64,000 nucleotides of DNA from an uncultured Cellulomonas sp. (lineage in GTDB: Bacteria > Actinomycetota > Actinomycetes > Actinomycetales > Cellulomonadaceae): assembly GCF_947494015.1 (NCBI RefSeq), contig NZ_CANLTL010000005.1, positions 186,001 through 250,000 on the forward strand, in the 5' to 3' direction. Positions 6,595-14,955 of the stretch are shown piece after piece (position 1 is the stretch's first letter; every line of letters begins with the position of its first letter). Made by a program: the position numbers and the translations under genes. Under the pieces are notes generated by a model. It was given only the letters and a program-made list of their open reading frames with translations, made no database searches and had not been told where the DNA came from.

Positions 6595-8682
6595 GTGGCG
6601 GCTGATCACGGTGGCGGCGACCACGGGGGGCACGGGGGCCACGGCGGTGGCGGGCACGGCGGTGGGCAGCACGGGGCTGAGCAGGCGCACGCCCAGCACG
6701 GCAACGCCGGTCACGGGCACCACGTGGGCCAGTTCCGGGACCGGTTCTGGGTCAGTCTGGTGCTGGCGGTGCCGGTGGTGGTGTTCAACCACATGTTCGC
6801 CGAGCTGCTCGGCTACACGCCGCCGGCGTTCGCCGGGTCGGGGTGGATCTCCCCGGTGCTGGGCACGGTCGTGTTCTTCTACGGCGGCTGGCCGTTCCTG
6901 ACCGGCGCCCTGGTGGAGGCCCGCAGTCGCCGGCCCGGGATGATGCTGCTGATCGCGCTGGCGATCACGGTCGCGTTCGTCGCGTCGTGGGCCACCACGC
7001 TGGGTGCGGCGATGGAGCTGGACTTCTGGTGGGAGCTGGCGCTGCTGGTCGTGATCATGCTGCTGGGGCACTGGCTGGAGATGCGGGCCCTGGGTGCGGC
7101 GTCGGGTGCGCTGGACGCGCTGGCGGCGCTGCTGCCGGACCGGGCCGAGAAGGTCACCGGGACCGGGACGCTCGAGGTCGCCGTGTCAGAGCTAGTAACC
7201 GACGACGTCGTGCTGGTCCGCCCCGGGGGCAGAGTGCCCGTCGACGGGCAGATCGTCGACGGCGAGGCGCACCTGGACGAGTCGATGATCACTGGTGAGT
7301 CCCGGGCGGTACGCCGAGCGGCGGGCGACACGGTCGTGGGCGGCACCGTCTCGACCGACAGCACGCTGCGGGTGCGGGTGACCGCGGTCGGGCAGGACAC
7401 GGCCCTGGCCGGCATCCAGCGGCTGGTCGCCGACGCCCAGGCGTCGAGCTCACGCGCGCAGGCGCTGGCGGACCGGGCCGCGGCGTTCTTGTTCTACTTC
7501 GCCCTGGCCGCCGGCGTGCTGACCTTCGCAGCGTGGATGGTGTTCGGGGACACCGGCGACGCCGTGACGCGGACCGTGACGGTGCTGGTCATCGCCTGCC
7601 CCCACGCGCTGGGTCTGGCCATCCCGCTGGTGATCTCGATCTCGACCGAGCGCGCCGCCCGGGCCGGTGTGCTGGTCAAGAACCGGCTCGCCCTGGAGCG
7701 GATGCGCACCGTCGACACGGTCCTGTTCGACAAGACCGGCACCCTGACGAAGGGCGCGCACGCGGTCACCGGCGCCGTGGCCACCGCCGGGGTGGACCAG
7801 GCCGCGATGCTCGCACTGGCCGCGGCCGCCGAGACCGACAGCGAGCACCCCGTCGCCCGGGCCATCGTGCGCTCCGCCGGTCAGGTGTCGGCGACCGTCC
7901 GGGACTTCCGCGCCCTGCCCGGGCGCGGGGTGCGGGCCACAGTTGACGGCCACGAGGTCGTCGTCGGCGGGCCGGCGCTGCTCGCCGAGCGGCAGTGGAC
8001 GGCTCCGGCGGACGTGCAGGCCGCCACCGGGTCGTGGGTGGACCGGGGGGCGTCGGTGCTGCACGTCGTGCGTGACGGTCAGGTCATCGGCGCGGTCGCG
8101 GTCGAGGACGCCATCCGGCCCGAGTCCCGCGACACGGTCGCGGCCCTGCACGCCCGTGGGGTGCGGGTGGCGATGATCACCGGCGACGCCCAGCAGGTCG
8201 CCGACGCGGTCGCCGCCGAGCTCGGCATCGACGAGGTCTTCGCCCAGGTCCTGCCCACCGACAAGGACGCCAAGGTCAGCGAGCTCCAGGCCCGCGGGCA
8301 CAAGGTCGCGATGGTCGGCGACGGCGTCAACGACGCCCCTGCGCTCGCCCGGGCCGACGTCGGGATCGCGATCGGGGCCGGCACGGACGTCGCCGTGGAG
8401 TCCGCGGGGGTCGTCCTGGCCTCGGACGACCCCCGCGGGGTCGTGTCGGTGATCGCGCTGTCCCGGGCGTCGTACCGCAAAATGTGGCAGAACCTGGTCT
8501 GGGCGACCGGCTACAACCTCATCGCGGTGCCCCTGGCAGCGGGCGTGCTCGCCTTCGCCGGGTTCGTCCTGTCACCGGCCGTCGGGGCGATCCTGATGTC
8601 CGCCTCGACGATCGTGGTCGCCGCCAACGCCCAGCTCCTGCGGCGCCTGGACCTGGACCCCGCCCGCGTGACCCAGCCTTGA
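6595..8682 (+). CDS. copB: CopB-type (P1B) copper-translocating ATPase
   Basis: A 695-residue P-type ATPase from the GTG at 6595. A His-rich N-terminus (several HGG repeats) precedes the first helices at about residue 45. Other landmarks are the actuator TGES, the membrane metal site CPH (Cys335-His337), the phosphorylated Asp379 in DKTGTLTKG, and the MVGDGVNDAPAL hinge. The CPH motif in place of CPC, with a His-rich rather than a Cys-type N-terminal domain, marks the CopB/P1B-3-like group. The frame stays open upstream and keeps coding character (further His-rich HHDGHVGPAGDHAEH). A strong GGGAGG site at 6473-6478 sits just before ACG codons at 6481 and 6484, so the true start may be non-canonical and give about 732 residues. 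It is divergent from the Csp gene, with a CsoR-like palindrome in front. Confidence 0.93.
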   Translation: MAADHGGGDHGGHGGHGGGGHGGGQHGAEQAHAQHGNAGHGHHVGQFRDRFWVSLVLAVPVVVFNHMFAELLGYTPPAFAGSGWISPVLGTVVFFYGGWPFLTGALVEARSRRPGMMLLIALAITVAFVASWATTLGAAMELDFWWELALLVVIMLLGHWLEMRALGAASGALDALAALLPDRAEKVTGTGTLEVAVSELVTDDVVLVRPGGRVPVDGQIVDGEAHLDESMITGESRAVRRAAGDTVVGGTVSTDSTLRVRVTAVGQDTALAGIQRLVADAQASSSRAQALADRAAAFLFYFALAAGVLTFAAWMVFGDTGDAVTRTVTVLVIACPHALGLAIPLVISISTERAARAGVLVKNRLALERMRTVDTVLFDKTGTLTKGAHAVTGAVATAGVDQAAMLALAAAAETDSEHPVARAIVRSAGQVSATVRDFRALPGRGVRATVDGHEVVVGGPALLAERQWTAPADVQAATGSWVDRGASVLHVVRDGQVIGAVAVEDAIRPESRDTVAALHARGVRVAMITGDAQQVADAVAAELGIDEVFAQVLPTDKDAKVSELQARGHKVAMVGDGVNDAPALARADVGIAIGAGTDVAVESAGVVLASDDPRGVVSVIALSRASYRKMWQNLVWATGYNLIAVPLAAGVLAFAGFVLSPAVGAILMSASTIVVAANAQLLRRLDLDPARVTQP

Positions 8683-8735
8683 GCGGCCCGCGACCAAGCC
8701 TGCACCGACGTCCCACCGAAAGGCACCCTGAACTG

Positions 8736-9653
8736 ATGCGGCTGCACCACCGCGCCACGGCACCCGCCCGGGCCCTGACCGGCCTCGGGCTGGTCGCCAC
8801 CGTCCTGACCGGCTGCGCCGCGACCCCCCAAGCCGACACCGCCTCGACACCCGCACCGCCGGTGTCGGCCGAACCCGGCCCCGCCGATGCCGGCCCGGGC
8901 TCTGGGGACGGCCTGCCCAGCAGCCATGTCCATGGCGTAGCGGTCAACCCGGCCGACGGGCTGGTGTACCTGGCCAGCCACGACGGGCTGTTCCGGTACG
9001 GGCCCGACGGCCCCGAGCGGGTCGGGCCGGCGATCGACCTGATGGGCTTCACCGTCGCCGGACCGGACCACTTCTACTCCTCCGGACACCCCAGCCCGGG
9101 CGTGGACCTGCCGGCGCCGTTGGGGCTGGCCGAATCCACCGACGCTGGGCAGACCTGGCAGCCGCTGTCGCGCGGCGGGCAGTCCGACTTCCATGCCCTG
9201 ACCGCCTCGACCGCCGCGGTGGTCGGCTACGACGGTTCCGCGCTGCGCAGCACCACCGACGGGCAGACCTGGACCGAACTCGACGCACCGGTCGAACCCT
9301 TCGCCCTGGCCGCAACACCCGACGGCCGCGTGCTGGTGGCCACCAGCCAGGCCGGGGTGTACCGGTCCGACGACGGCGGGGCGACCTGGCAGCAGCCGCA
9401 GGCCCCGCTGCTGCAGTACGTGGCGTTCGCCGACGACACGGTGGCCGTGGGGGTTACCCCGGACGGTGACGTGGCCCGCAGCGACGACGCCGGGCAGACC
9501 TGGACGCAGGTCGGTGCACTGGGTGAGCCGGTCGCCGCCGTCGGCGCGGCGCGCGGCCCCGACGACACCGTGCGGGTGGTGGTGGTCACCGCCGACCAGG
9601 TGCTGGAGTCCAGTGACGGCGGGGCCACGTTCGGGGCCCTGACGACCGAATGA
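8736..9653 (+). CDS. F510_1955-type exported lipoprotein (BNR/sortilin-like repeats)
   Basis: A 305-residue protein with a lipoprotein signal peptide: basic start, hydrophobic core and lipobox LTGCA at about residues 25-29. An Ala/Pro-rich linker follows, then HVHGVAVNPADGLVYLASHDGLFR and repeated Asp-box-like motifs (STDAGQTW, STTDGQTW, SDDGGATW, SDDAGQTW, SSDGGATF). This is the pattern of the F510_1955 family, annotated as a glycosyl-hydrolase-like beta-propeller, which is often found beside copper genes in actinobacteria. No enzymatic activity can be claimed from the sequence. It starts 54 bases after the copB-like gene with a GAAAGG ribosome site and is probably in the same operon. Confidence 0.8.
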   Translation: MRLHHRATAPARALTGLGLVATVLTGCAATPQADTASTPAPPVSAEPGPADAGPGSGDGLPSSHVHGVAVNPADGLVYLASHDGLFRYGPDGPERVGPAIDLMGFTVAGPDHFYSSGHPSPGVDLPAPLGLAESTDAGQTWQPLSRGGQSDFHALTASTAAVVGYDGSALRSTTDGQTWTELDAPVEPFALAATPDGRVLVATSQAGVYRSDDGGATWQQPQAPLLQYVAFADDTVAVGVTPDGDVARSDDAGQTWTQVGALGEPVAAVGAARGPDDTVRVVVVTADQVLESSDGGATFGALTTE

Positions 9654-9694
9654 CCGGCTGACACCCCCACGATGGCGCACCGTGTCTGAGGAGG

Positions 9695-9863
9695 TCACCA
9701 GGACCATCCGTCGTTGGCGACCATCGTGGCCAGGGTCCGCCGACGGTCGGCCGCCGCGGCGACGGCCTGCCCGAAGTCGGCGTCGCCGGTGACGGGGGAT
9801 GCCGGCCTTCGCGGGCCCCGCCAGGTTCAGCAGCAGGGGTGAGTCGTCGACCTGCACGGGCAT
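9695..9863 (-). pseudogene. Frameshifted small gene of unknown family
   Basis: The minus strand from the ATG at 9863 reads MPVQVDDSPLLLNLAGPAKA and then loses coding character. Shifting by one base after GIP restores a protein-like stretch, VTGDADFGQAVAAAADRRRT, which ends NDGWSW at a TGA (9697-9695). Together they look like one roughly 55-residue protein broken by a single frameshift. The family is not recognised. Confidence 0.35.
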
Positions 9864-9971
9864 CTAGGGCTTCCTTCGCCGGTGCGGCACGATGCTGGCC
9901 TTACGGATGGCCAGCATGACGCGGCGGCGCTGGACCCTGTGCGAGGGTGCGTCAAGCCGGCGGCACGCGAC

Positions 9972-10006
9972 GACGCCGAGCCCGCGTGGTCGCCGGGCTC
10001 GGCGTC
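9972..10006 (-). terminator. Hairpin terminator after the DUF305 lipoprotein gene
   Basis: A 12-base perfect inverted repeat (GACGCCGAGCCC / GGGCTCGGCGTC) with an 11-base loop begins 13 bases past the stop of the DUF305 gene. Confidence 0.65.
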
Positions 10007-10018
10007 AGGTGGTTGGCC

Positions 10019-10648
10019 TCACAGGTCGCGCAGGAGGTTCTCCATCTCGGTGATCTCACGCGTCTGGTCGTCGATGATCTCGCGGGCCAGCTCCCGGGCC
10101 TCGGCGTTAGCGCCGTCGACCAGGTGCGCCTCGGACATCTCGATCGCACCGCGGTGGTGCTCGGTCATCATCTCCAGGAAGGCGCGGTCGAACTCCGCGC
10201 CGGAGAGCCCTTCCAGCTCGGTCATGGCGGAGCCCATGTCCATGCCGCCCATGTCCATGGCGCCGTGATCCATCCCACCCATATCGGCGTCCTGGGGGCC
10301 TTCCTCGCCCCACGCCTGGAGCCATGAGGTCATCTCGTCGATCTCCGGGCCCTGCGCGGCGGAGATCCGCTCGGCCAGTGCCCGCACGTCCTCGCTGTCG
10401 GCCTTGTCGACCGCGAGGTCAGCCATTTCGATGGCGCCCTGGTGGTGGACGATCATCATCTGCGCGTACTCGGTGTCCGCGTCGTTGTGCTCACTGGCCT
10501 CCTCCTCGACCTGCGGGGCGGTGGAGGTCGCCGCTGGGGCCGGCGGTTCAGCGGTTGGCTCGGCGGCGTCGGAGCAGGCGGTCAGCCCCGCCGCCAACGC
10601 CAGGGCGGTCGCCGTAGCAGCCAAACGCCGCTGGGTCGTGGTCCTCAC
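10019..10648 (-). CDS. DUF305 lipoprotein, putative metal-binding
   Basis: A 209-residue protein from the GTG at 10648, placed after a GGAAGGAA site. The signal peptide ends in a lipobox (LTACS, about residues 17-21). The mature part contains two DUF305 halves, each with the family motif: YAQMMIVHHQGAIEMADLA and FLEMMTEHHRGAIEMSEAHL. A Met/His-rich linker between them (MGGMDHGAMDMGGMDMG) is suited to Cu(I)/Ag(I) binding. DUF305 proteins are ferritin-like bundles commonly found in copper-resistance loci. It should sit on the outer face of the cytoplasmic membrane. Downstream of the Cys-rich small gene and on the same strand, it probably belongs to the same copper-responsive unit. Confidence 0.9.
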   Translation of the reverse strand: MRTTTQRRLAATATALALAAGLTACSDAAEPTAEPPAPAATSTAPQVEEEASEHNDADTEYAQMMIVHHQGAIEMADLAVDKADSEDVRALAERISAAQGPEIDEMTSWLQAWGEEGPQDADMGGMDHGAMDMGGMDMGSAMTELEGLSGAEFDRAFLEMMTEHHRGAIEMSEAHLVDGANAEARELAREIIDDQTREITEMENLLRDL

Positions 10649-10682
10649 GGAAGTTCCTTCCCAGAACAGGTGTGCAGGTGGT

Positions 10683-10838
10683 TCAGGCGGTCGCGCCCGG
10701 GGTGCAGCACGGGTCGTTCTCGGTGGCGTCGCCACCGCAGCACCCACCACCGGTGGCGGCCTGGGCCGTCTCGCGCGGGTCCTGCGCAGTGGGGGCGGTC
10801 GTGATGGTGGCCGTGGTCGTGTCCTGGCAGCAGCCCAT
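10683..10838 (-). CDS. 51-residue Cys-rich small protein, putative metal binder
   Basis: A short gene starting MGCCQDTTTATITTAPTAQD and ending GGGCCGGDATENDPCCTPGATA. It has three Cys-Cys pairs (residues 3-4, about 34-35 and 44-45) in a Gly/Thr/Ala-rich chain. The ATG at 10838 has a textbook AAGGAG ribosome site at the right distance, which strongly supports translation. It lies 34 bases upstream of the DUF305 lipoprotein gene on the same strand and is divergent from the two-component system, sharing the promoter region that carries the direct-repeat box. No named family was recognised; a cytoplasmic copper or soft-metal chelating peptide is the natural guess. Confidence 0.65.
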   Translation of the reverse strand: MGCCQDTTTATITTAPTAQDPRETAQAATGGGCCGGDATENDPCCTPGATA

Positions 10839-10989
10839 CGGGTCTCTCCTTCGTGGTGTCATGCGGTTGATTCGCGTCGAGCGCGGGCAGTCATGGTGGG
10901 CCAGCGCACTGGCCGCGCGGCCGGTGCGGGGCGCCGCCGCGAACGCGCCCCATCATCGATGCCGGTCGCTGAAGGGCCCGTCACCGGCC

Positions 10990-11007
10990 GATCAAGGTTC
11001 GATGAAG
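10990..11007. promoter_or_regulatory. Second direct-repeat box before the two-component operon
   Basis: GATCAAGGTTCGATGAAG: two heptamers (10990-10996, 11001-11007) with 11-base spacing, differing from the 6377 site at only two positions. It lies between the divergent Cys-rich/DUF305 genes and the response regulator gene. Autoregulation plus control of the metal-binding genes is the likely meaning (inference). Confidence 0.6.
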
Positions 11008-11045
11008 ATCGCGGGCCCGGTGGCCGGCACGCCGACAATGAGGCA

Positions 11046-11777
11046 GTGAGCATCCCTTCGTCCCCAGCAGCGGCGTCCCGGCGTGCGGTCGTCGTCGATG
11101 ACGAGCAGGCACTGGCGCGGCTGGTGGCCGGGTACCTCGAGCGGGACGGGTTCGAAATCCACGTCACCCACGACGGCGCCCAGGCGGTCGGGGTGCTGCG
11201 TGCGGTCGATCCCGACGTGGTCGTCCTGGACCTGGGCCTGCCGGGTCTGGACGGGGTGGAGGTCTGTCGTCAGCTGCGGACCTTCTCCGACTGCTACGTC
11301 ATCATGCTGACCGCCCGCGCCGAAGAGGTCGATACCCTCATCGGCCTGTCGGTCGGTGCCGACGACTACATGACCAAGCCGTTCAGTCCCCGCGAGCTCA
11401 TGGCCCGGGTCGGGGTCCTGCTGCGCCGACCCCGCCGGCCCGCCCAGCCACCCTCCACCCCGACTGCTCGGCCGAGTGTCGACGTCGGGCCGCTGCGCCT
11501 GGACCTGGACGCCCGCGAGGTCCACCTCGACGGGGTGCCGGTGCCGTTGACCCGCACCGAGTTCGACGTCCTGGCGGCCCTGGCATCCGGACCCGGGCGG
11601 GTCTTCAGCCGCCGGGCCCTGATCGAGACGGTGTGGGGACCGAACTGGGTCGGGGACGAGCACCTGGTCGACGTCCACGTCCTGCACGTGCGCCAAAAGC
11701 TCGGCGACAGCCCCGAGCGGCAGCGGTTCGTGCGCACCGTCCGTGGGGTCGGCTACCGGATCGGCACCGGCACATGA
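11046..11777 (+). CDS. OmpR/PhoB-family response regulator
   Basis: A 243-residue two-domain regulator from the GTG at 11046. The receiver domain has the acidic pair VVVDDEQ, phospho-acceptor Asp62 (VVLDLGLPGLDG), the MLTARAEE switch Thr and Lys111 (MTKPFSP). A Pro-rich linker leads to a winged-helix DNA-binding domain (PLTRTEFDVLAALASGPGRV ... VDVHVLHVRQKLGDS ... RTVRGVGYRIG). The stop overlaps the kinase start by four bases (ATGA), so the two are coupled. The genes on either side are copper-related, so the pair is probably a CusRS/CopRS-like copper or envelope-stress system; the stimulus itself cannot be read from the sequence. Confidence 0.95.
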   Translation: MSIPSSPAAASRRAVVVDDEQALARLVAGYLERDGFEIHVTHDGAQAVGVLRAVDPDVVVLDLGLPGLDGVEVCRQLRTFSDCYVIMLTARAEEVDTLIGLSVGADDYMTKPFSPRELMARVGVLLRRPRRPAQPPSTPTARPSVDVGPLRLDLDAREVHLDGVPVPLTRTEFDVLAALASGPGRVFSRRALIETVWGPNWVGDEHLVDVHVLHVRQKLGDSPERQRFVRTVRGVGYRIGTGT

Positions 11778-12925
11778 CCCCCGCTGCCCGGGGCACCCGG
11801 TGGGGGCTGGCCGCGCGGCTGCTCGCCGCACTAGTCGTGGTCCTGGCCGTGGCAGCCCTCACCGCCTGGCTGGTCGCCTCCGCGGTCGGGCCGGGCCTGT
11901 TCCACGAGCACATGGTCCGCGCCGGCCTGCAGGACAACGACCAGGCGGTCCTGCACGCCGAACGGGCGTTCCGCGACGCCAGCGCCGTCTCCCTGGCCCT
12001 GGCCCTGGGTGCCGCGGCGATCGCCTCCGCAGGCGTCAGCGTCGTCCTCGCTCGGCGCATCGGCCGGTCCCTGGCCACCGTCTCCACGGCCGCCGCGCGC
12101 CTGGGCGCGGGCCAGTACGAGTCCCGCGTCCCCGCCGCCGGCCTCGGCGCGGAGTTCGACGACCTGGCCGCCTCGTTCAACACCATGGCCGCCCGCCTGC
12201 AGGACGCCGACCGGCTACGGGCCCGCCTGCTGGCGGACGTCGCCCACGAGGTCCGCACGCCCGTGGCCACCATCGCCGGCTACCTCGAGGCGGTCCAGGA
12301 CGGGGTCCAGCCGCTGGACGAGGCGACCGTCACGGTGCTGGGCGACCAGGCCGCACGGCTGACCCGGCTAGCCCAGGACCTGGCCGCCGTGACCCGCGCC
12401 GAAGCCGGCGACCTGGTGCTCGACGTCGAGCCCGTCCCCGCACGCGACTTGCTCGAGCTGACCGCGGCGGCATGGCGCGACCGCGCCACCGCGGCGGGCG
12501 TCCACCTGACCCTCGGCCCCGACACCACCGCCGCGCCGGTGGCCGTCGACCGCCACCGCATCGCCCAGGTCCTGGACAACCTGGTCGCCAACGCCCTGCG
12601 GCACACACCGCCCGGCGGCACCATCACCCTGCGCGCCGCGCCCGCCGACGCCCCCCACCACGTCGCCCTATCCGTCGCCGACACCGGCGAGGGCATCGCC
12701 CCCGAGCACCTGCCGCACGTGTTCGAGCGGTTCTACCGCGCCGACACCGCACGCGACCGCGCCAGCGGCGGATCCGGGATCGGCCTGGCGATCTGCAAAG
12801 CCCTCACCGAAGCGCACGGCGGCACCATCACAGCCACCAGCACCGCAGCCGGCGCGACCTTCGTCGCCACGCTCCCCACTAGTTCAGCGGCCCACGCGGC
12901 ACTCGTCCGCGATAGCTCTCCGTGA
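11774..12925 (+). CDS. Membrane sensor histidine kinase
   Basis: A 383-residue kinase. It has two transmembrane helices (about residues 13-36 and 72-92) with a short extracytoplasmic loop of about 35 residues containing HEHMVRAGLQDND; a His/Met-containing loop could bind metal. A HAMP domain follows, then the H-box with His158 (LLADVAHEVRTPVATIAGYL), N-box (VLDNLVANALRHTPPGG), G1 (VADTGEGIAPEHL), F-box (HVFERFYRAD) and G2 (GGSGIGLAICKAL). The start overlaps the regulator stop. With the small sensor loop and copper neighbours, it is a candidate copper sensor (inference). About 90 bases of unremarkable sequence separate it from the convergent cadD. Confidence 0.94.
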   Translation: MTPAARGTRWGLAARLLAALVVVLAVAALTAWLVASAVGPGLFHEHMVRAGLQDNDQAVLHAERAFRDASAVSLALALGAAAIASAGVSVVLARRIGRSLATVSTAAARLGAGQYESRVPAAGLGAEFDDLAASFNTMAARLQDADRLRARLLADVAHEVRTPVATIAGYLEAVQDGVQPLDEATVTVLGDQAARLTRLAQDLAAVTRAEAGDLVLDVEPVPARDLLELTAAAWRDRATAAGVHLTLGPDTTAAPVAVDRHRIAQVLDNLVANALRHTPPGGTITLRAAPADAPHHVALSVADTGEGIAPEHLPHVFERFYRADTARDRASGGSGIGLAICKALTEAHGGTITATSTAAGATFVATLPTSSAAHAALVRDSSP

Positions 12926-13018
12926 GCAGACTTACCAAGCTCGTGCTCGCAACCCTCCGTCAAGGTCGATTCCGTAAATGAGTCGTGGTCCCGAGAGATC
13001 GGCTCCCCACCGACAGTG

Positions 13019-13615
13019 CTAGAGCCCGAAGGCGCCGCCCTCGACGAGGATGACGATGCCCAGGGCGATCAGGACCAGGGGGAACAGGACGTGCTCCCAG
13101 CGCTCGAGGGCCTCGGCGATGGGTCGTCGGGTGGCGACGTACCGGGCGACGAGGACGAGTACGGCGACCAGGGCGAGGAACACGACGGCGTAGGCGGCGA
13201 TCGCGGCGGGGCCGACGGTGAGGAAGACGGGGACGTAGACGCCGATGTTGTCTCCGCCGTTGGCGAAGGTGACGGCTGCGACGGTCCAGACGGCGACGGC
13301 CTTGCCGGGGTCGTCGTCATCGTCGTCGTCGCGGTTTCGCCATGCCTGCCAGGCGGCGTAGAGGCCGAGGAGCAGGGGGATGAGCCCGAAGTAGGGGATG
13401 GCGCCTTCGGGCAGGAACGCGTTGGCTCCGAGTGCGACGAGGACGGAGGCGACGAGGATGGCGCCGAAACCGATGTACTGCCCGGCGGTGATCTTGGCGG
13501 TGGTGCCTGGAGCGCCGGCGCCACGGGCGAAGAACAGCGACAGGACGATGATGTCGTCGATGTTGGTGACGAAGAACAGTCCGACGGCTTGCAGGGCGGC
13601 AACTGCCAGGTCCAT
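13019..13615 (-). CDS. cadD: CadD-family cadmium resistance transporter
   Basis: A 198-residue membrane protein, MDLAVAALQAVGLFFVTNID at the N-terminus. The TNIDDIIVLSLFF motif in helix 1 and TFANGGDNIGVYVPVF in the middle are the paired conserved acidic motifs of the CadD/LysE-like cation exporters. Five or six hydrophobic helices and a cytoplasmic Asp-rich loop (RNRDDDDDDDPGK) are visible. CadD confers Cd(II) efflux in Gram-positives. The ATG at 13615 has a GAAAGG site. The gene lies next to a ruined methyltransferase copy and close to a CmtR-CadA pair, which fits a cadmium module. Confidence 0.9.
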   Translation of the reverse strand: MDLAVAALQAVGLFFVTNIDDIIVLSLFFARGAGAPGTTAKITAGQYIGFGAILVASVLVALGANAFLPEGAIPYFGLIPLLLGLYAAWQAWRNRDDDDDDDPGKAVAVWTVAAVTFANGGDNIGVYVPVFLTVGPAAIAAYAVVFLALVAVLVLVARYVATRRPIAEALERWEHVLFPLVLIALGIVILVEGGAFGL

Positions 13616-13689
13616 GGAAGGGCCTTTCGGGTAGGGGGTGGTGATGCAGGCGGGGACAGCGGGCTACTCGCGGCGGCGTGGAGGCAGGC

Positions 13690-14277
13690 GTCCGACTCTG
13701 GGAGGAACCGCCCCACGCGGGCGGCGTCGTTGGCATCGGCCTGCCCGTGCGCGGCGAGCAGGTGGACTTCCTCGACGGCGCGGACCTGCATGCGGATTCC
13801 TGTGTCGACACGGCCGGGCCGGCCAAGGTGACGGGGTTGGGGGTGGTGAAGGCGAGCCCGGTGAAGATGGGGTCGCGCACGAACGCGAAGGGCCCGGCGG
13901 TGGACAGGTCGGTGTGGTCGGTCGGGTCGACACCCGATGCGCCAGGCGGTGCCCATGGCGAGCTGCGCCGCGTAGCTGCACACGACGCCTGCTGCCGCCT
14001 TTACGACTGGCGCGGTGCGCAGGGCCGGTGAGCTCAGCTGGGGGGTGACATGGTTGAGCCCGAGGAGCTCTGCGACCGGTCCGGCGACACACACCGACCG
14101 CGACCGAACCGGCACCGCTGATGCGAGTGGCCAGCATGGCGGGGTCCCTCGCGGGGGGCCGCGAAGCGGAACCCGCTGTCACCGGTGTGCCCGGCGCGCG
14201 ACGGCCATGCGACCGACCCCGGCGAGTAAGCCCCACACGGCGAACATGGCCAGGCTGAGGATTGCGTGGCCGCTCAC
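13690..14277 (-). pseudogene. Isoprenylcysteine carboxyl methyltransferase-like gene, multiply frameshifted
   Basis: The remnant can be followed against the intact copy at 24523-25164. It begins with a GTG at 14277 overlapping the upstream methyltransferase stop by four bases (GTGA) and reads MSGHAILSLAMFAVWGLLAG and on to ...VARRAHR. The next frame gives TGDSGFRFAAP, another gives YAAQLAMGTAWRIG (compare AAQGGMGTSWRIG), then STAGPFAFVRDPIFTGLAFT (compare TTGLFGVVRNPIFTAM), and finally MQVRAVEEVHLLAAHGQA followed by RVGRFLP (compare LQVRVVEEPYLSATHGQA). At least three frameshifts separate these pieces, so the gene is dead, although every family block is still legible. The 3' boundary is approximate. 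Confidence 0.75.
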
Positions 14278-14942
14278 AGCGGTCCTTGGTTCGCGGTCGC
14301 CGGTTTGACGGCGACGCCGAGGACGAAGTCACCGAAGAACCGGGTCACGGCAGGGACCGGCATCGTCAGCCCCTCCTCGAGCAAGGCCTCGACGAACTCG
14401 TCCGAGCTGAACCGGTCGACCTCGGGGTGCTCGAGGAACGTGCGGTAGGACCAGCGCTGCAACGCGTGGCGGGTGACCTCCTCGAACACGAGCTGCCCGC
14501 CGGGACGTAGCACCCGCACCGCTTCGGTCACCGCGTCGCGCCAGACCGGGACGTGATGGATGACCGCGAAGTCCACAACCGCATCCGCCGCTGCGTCATC
14601 GAGCGGCAGCTCGCAGGCGTCACCGACCCGCACCTCGACCCGCGACCCGAACCGGGCCAGGCGCCGCCGAGCCCGCTCGACCATCGCCGGGTCCAGGTCG
14701 ATCGCTGTGACATGGGCGGCGCCCCACCGTTCAAGCAGCAGCTCCGCGCCGACGCCGCGCCCGCATCCGATCTCCACCACGCGCCGACCGGGGATCCGCG
14801 CGCCCAGCCGCTCCAGCAGCGGCAGCTCGTACGAACGCTGCAGCCACGCACGCGGCGGGCTGTCGACGAGCGCCGTCTCGATCCGGTTCATCAGCACAGC
14901 TGCCTCCCGCGTGTCCTCGGTCGTGCCGAAGTTGTCGTCCAT
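14274..14942 (-). CDS. Class I SAM-dependent methyltransferase
   Basis: A 222-residue protein with a Rossmann-fold methyltransferase core: motif I VVEIGCGRGVGAELLL (about residues 55-70), the acidic end of strand 2 (VTAIDLDPAMVERAR), motif II-like VRVGDACELPLDDAAADAVV and LRPGGQLVFEEVTRHALQ. The substrate is not evident. It is divergent from the CmtR gene and coupled to the decayed isoprenylcysteine methyltransferase-like gene, so it may once have been part of a cadmium-induced pair of methyltransferases acting in the envelope or on lipids. That role is speculation. The start ATG at 14942 is 25 bases from the CmtR start, so the two share one short promoter region. Confidence 0.85.
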   Translation of the reverse strand: MDDNFGTTEDTREAAVLMNRIETALVDSPPRAWLQRSYELPLLERLGARIPGRRVVEIGCGRGVGAELLLERWGAAHVTAIDLDPAMVERARRRLARFGSRVEVRVGDACELPLDDAAADAVVDFAVIHHVPVWRDAVTEAVRVLRPGGQLVFEEVTRHALQRWSYRTFLEHPEVDRFSSDEFVEALLEEGLTMPVPAVTRFFGDFVLGVAVKPATANQGPL

Positions 14943-14955
14943 CCGAACGGAACGC

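Noticed and set aside
13016-13831. Acidic plus-strand frame (271 codons) opposite cadD
   Set aside because: It is antisense to the CadD gene; the Asp/Gly/Glu-rich sequence is a codon-shadow artefact.
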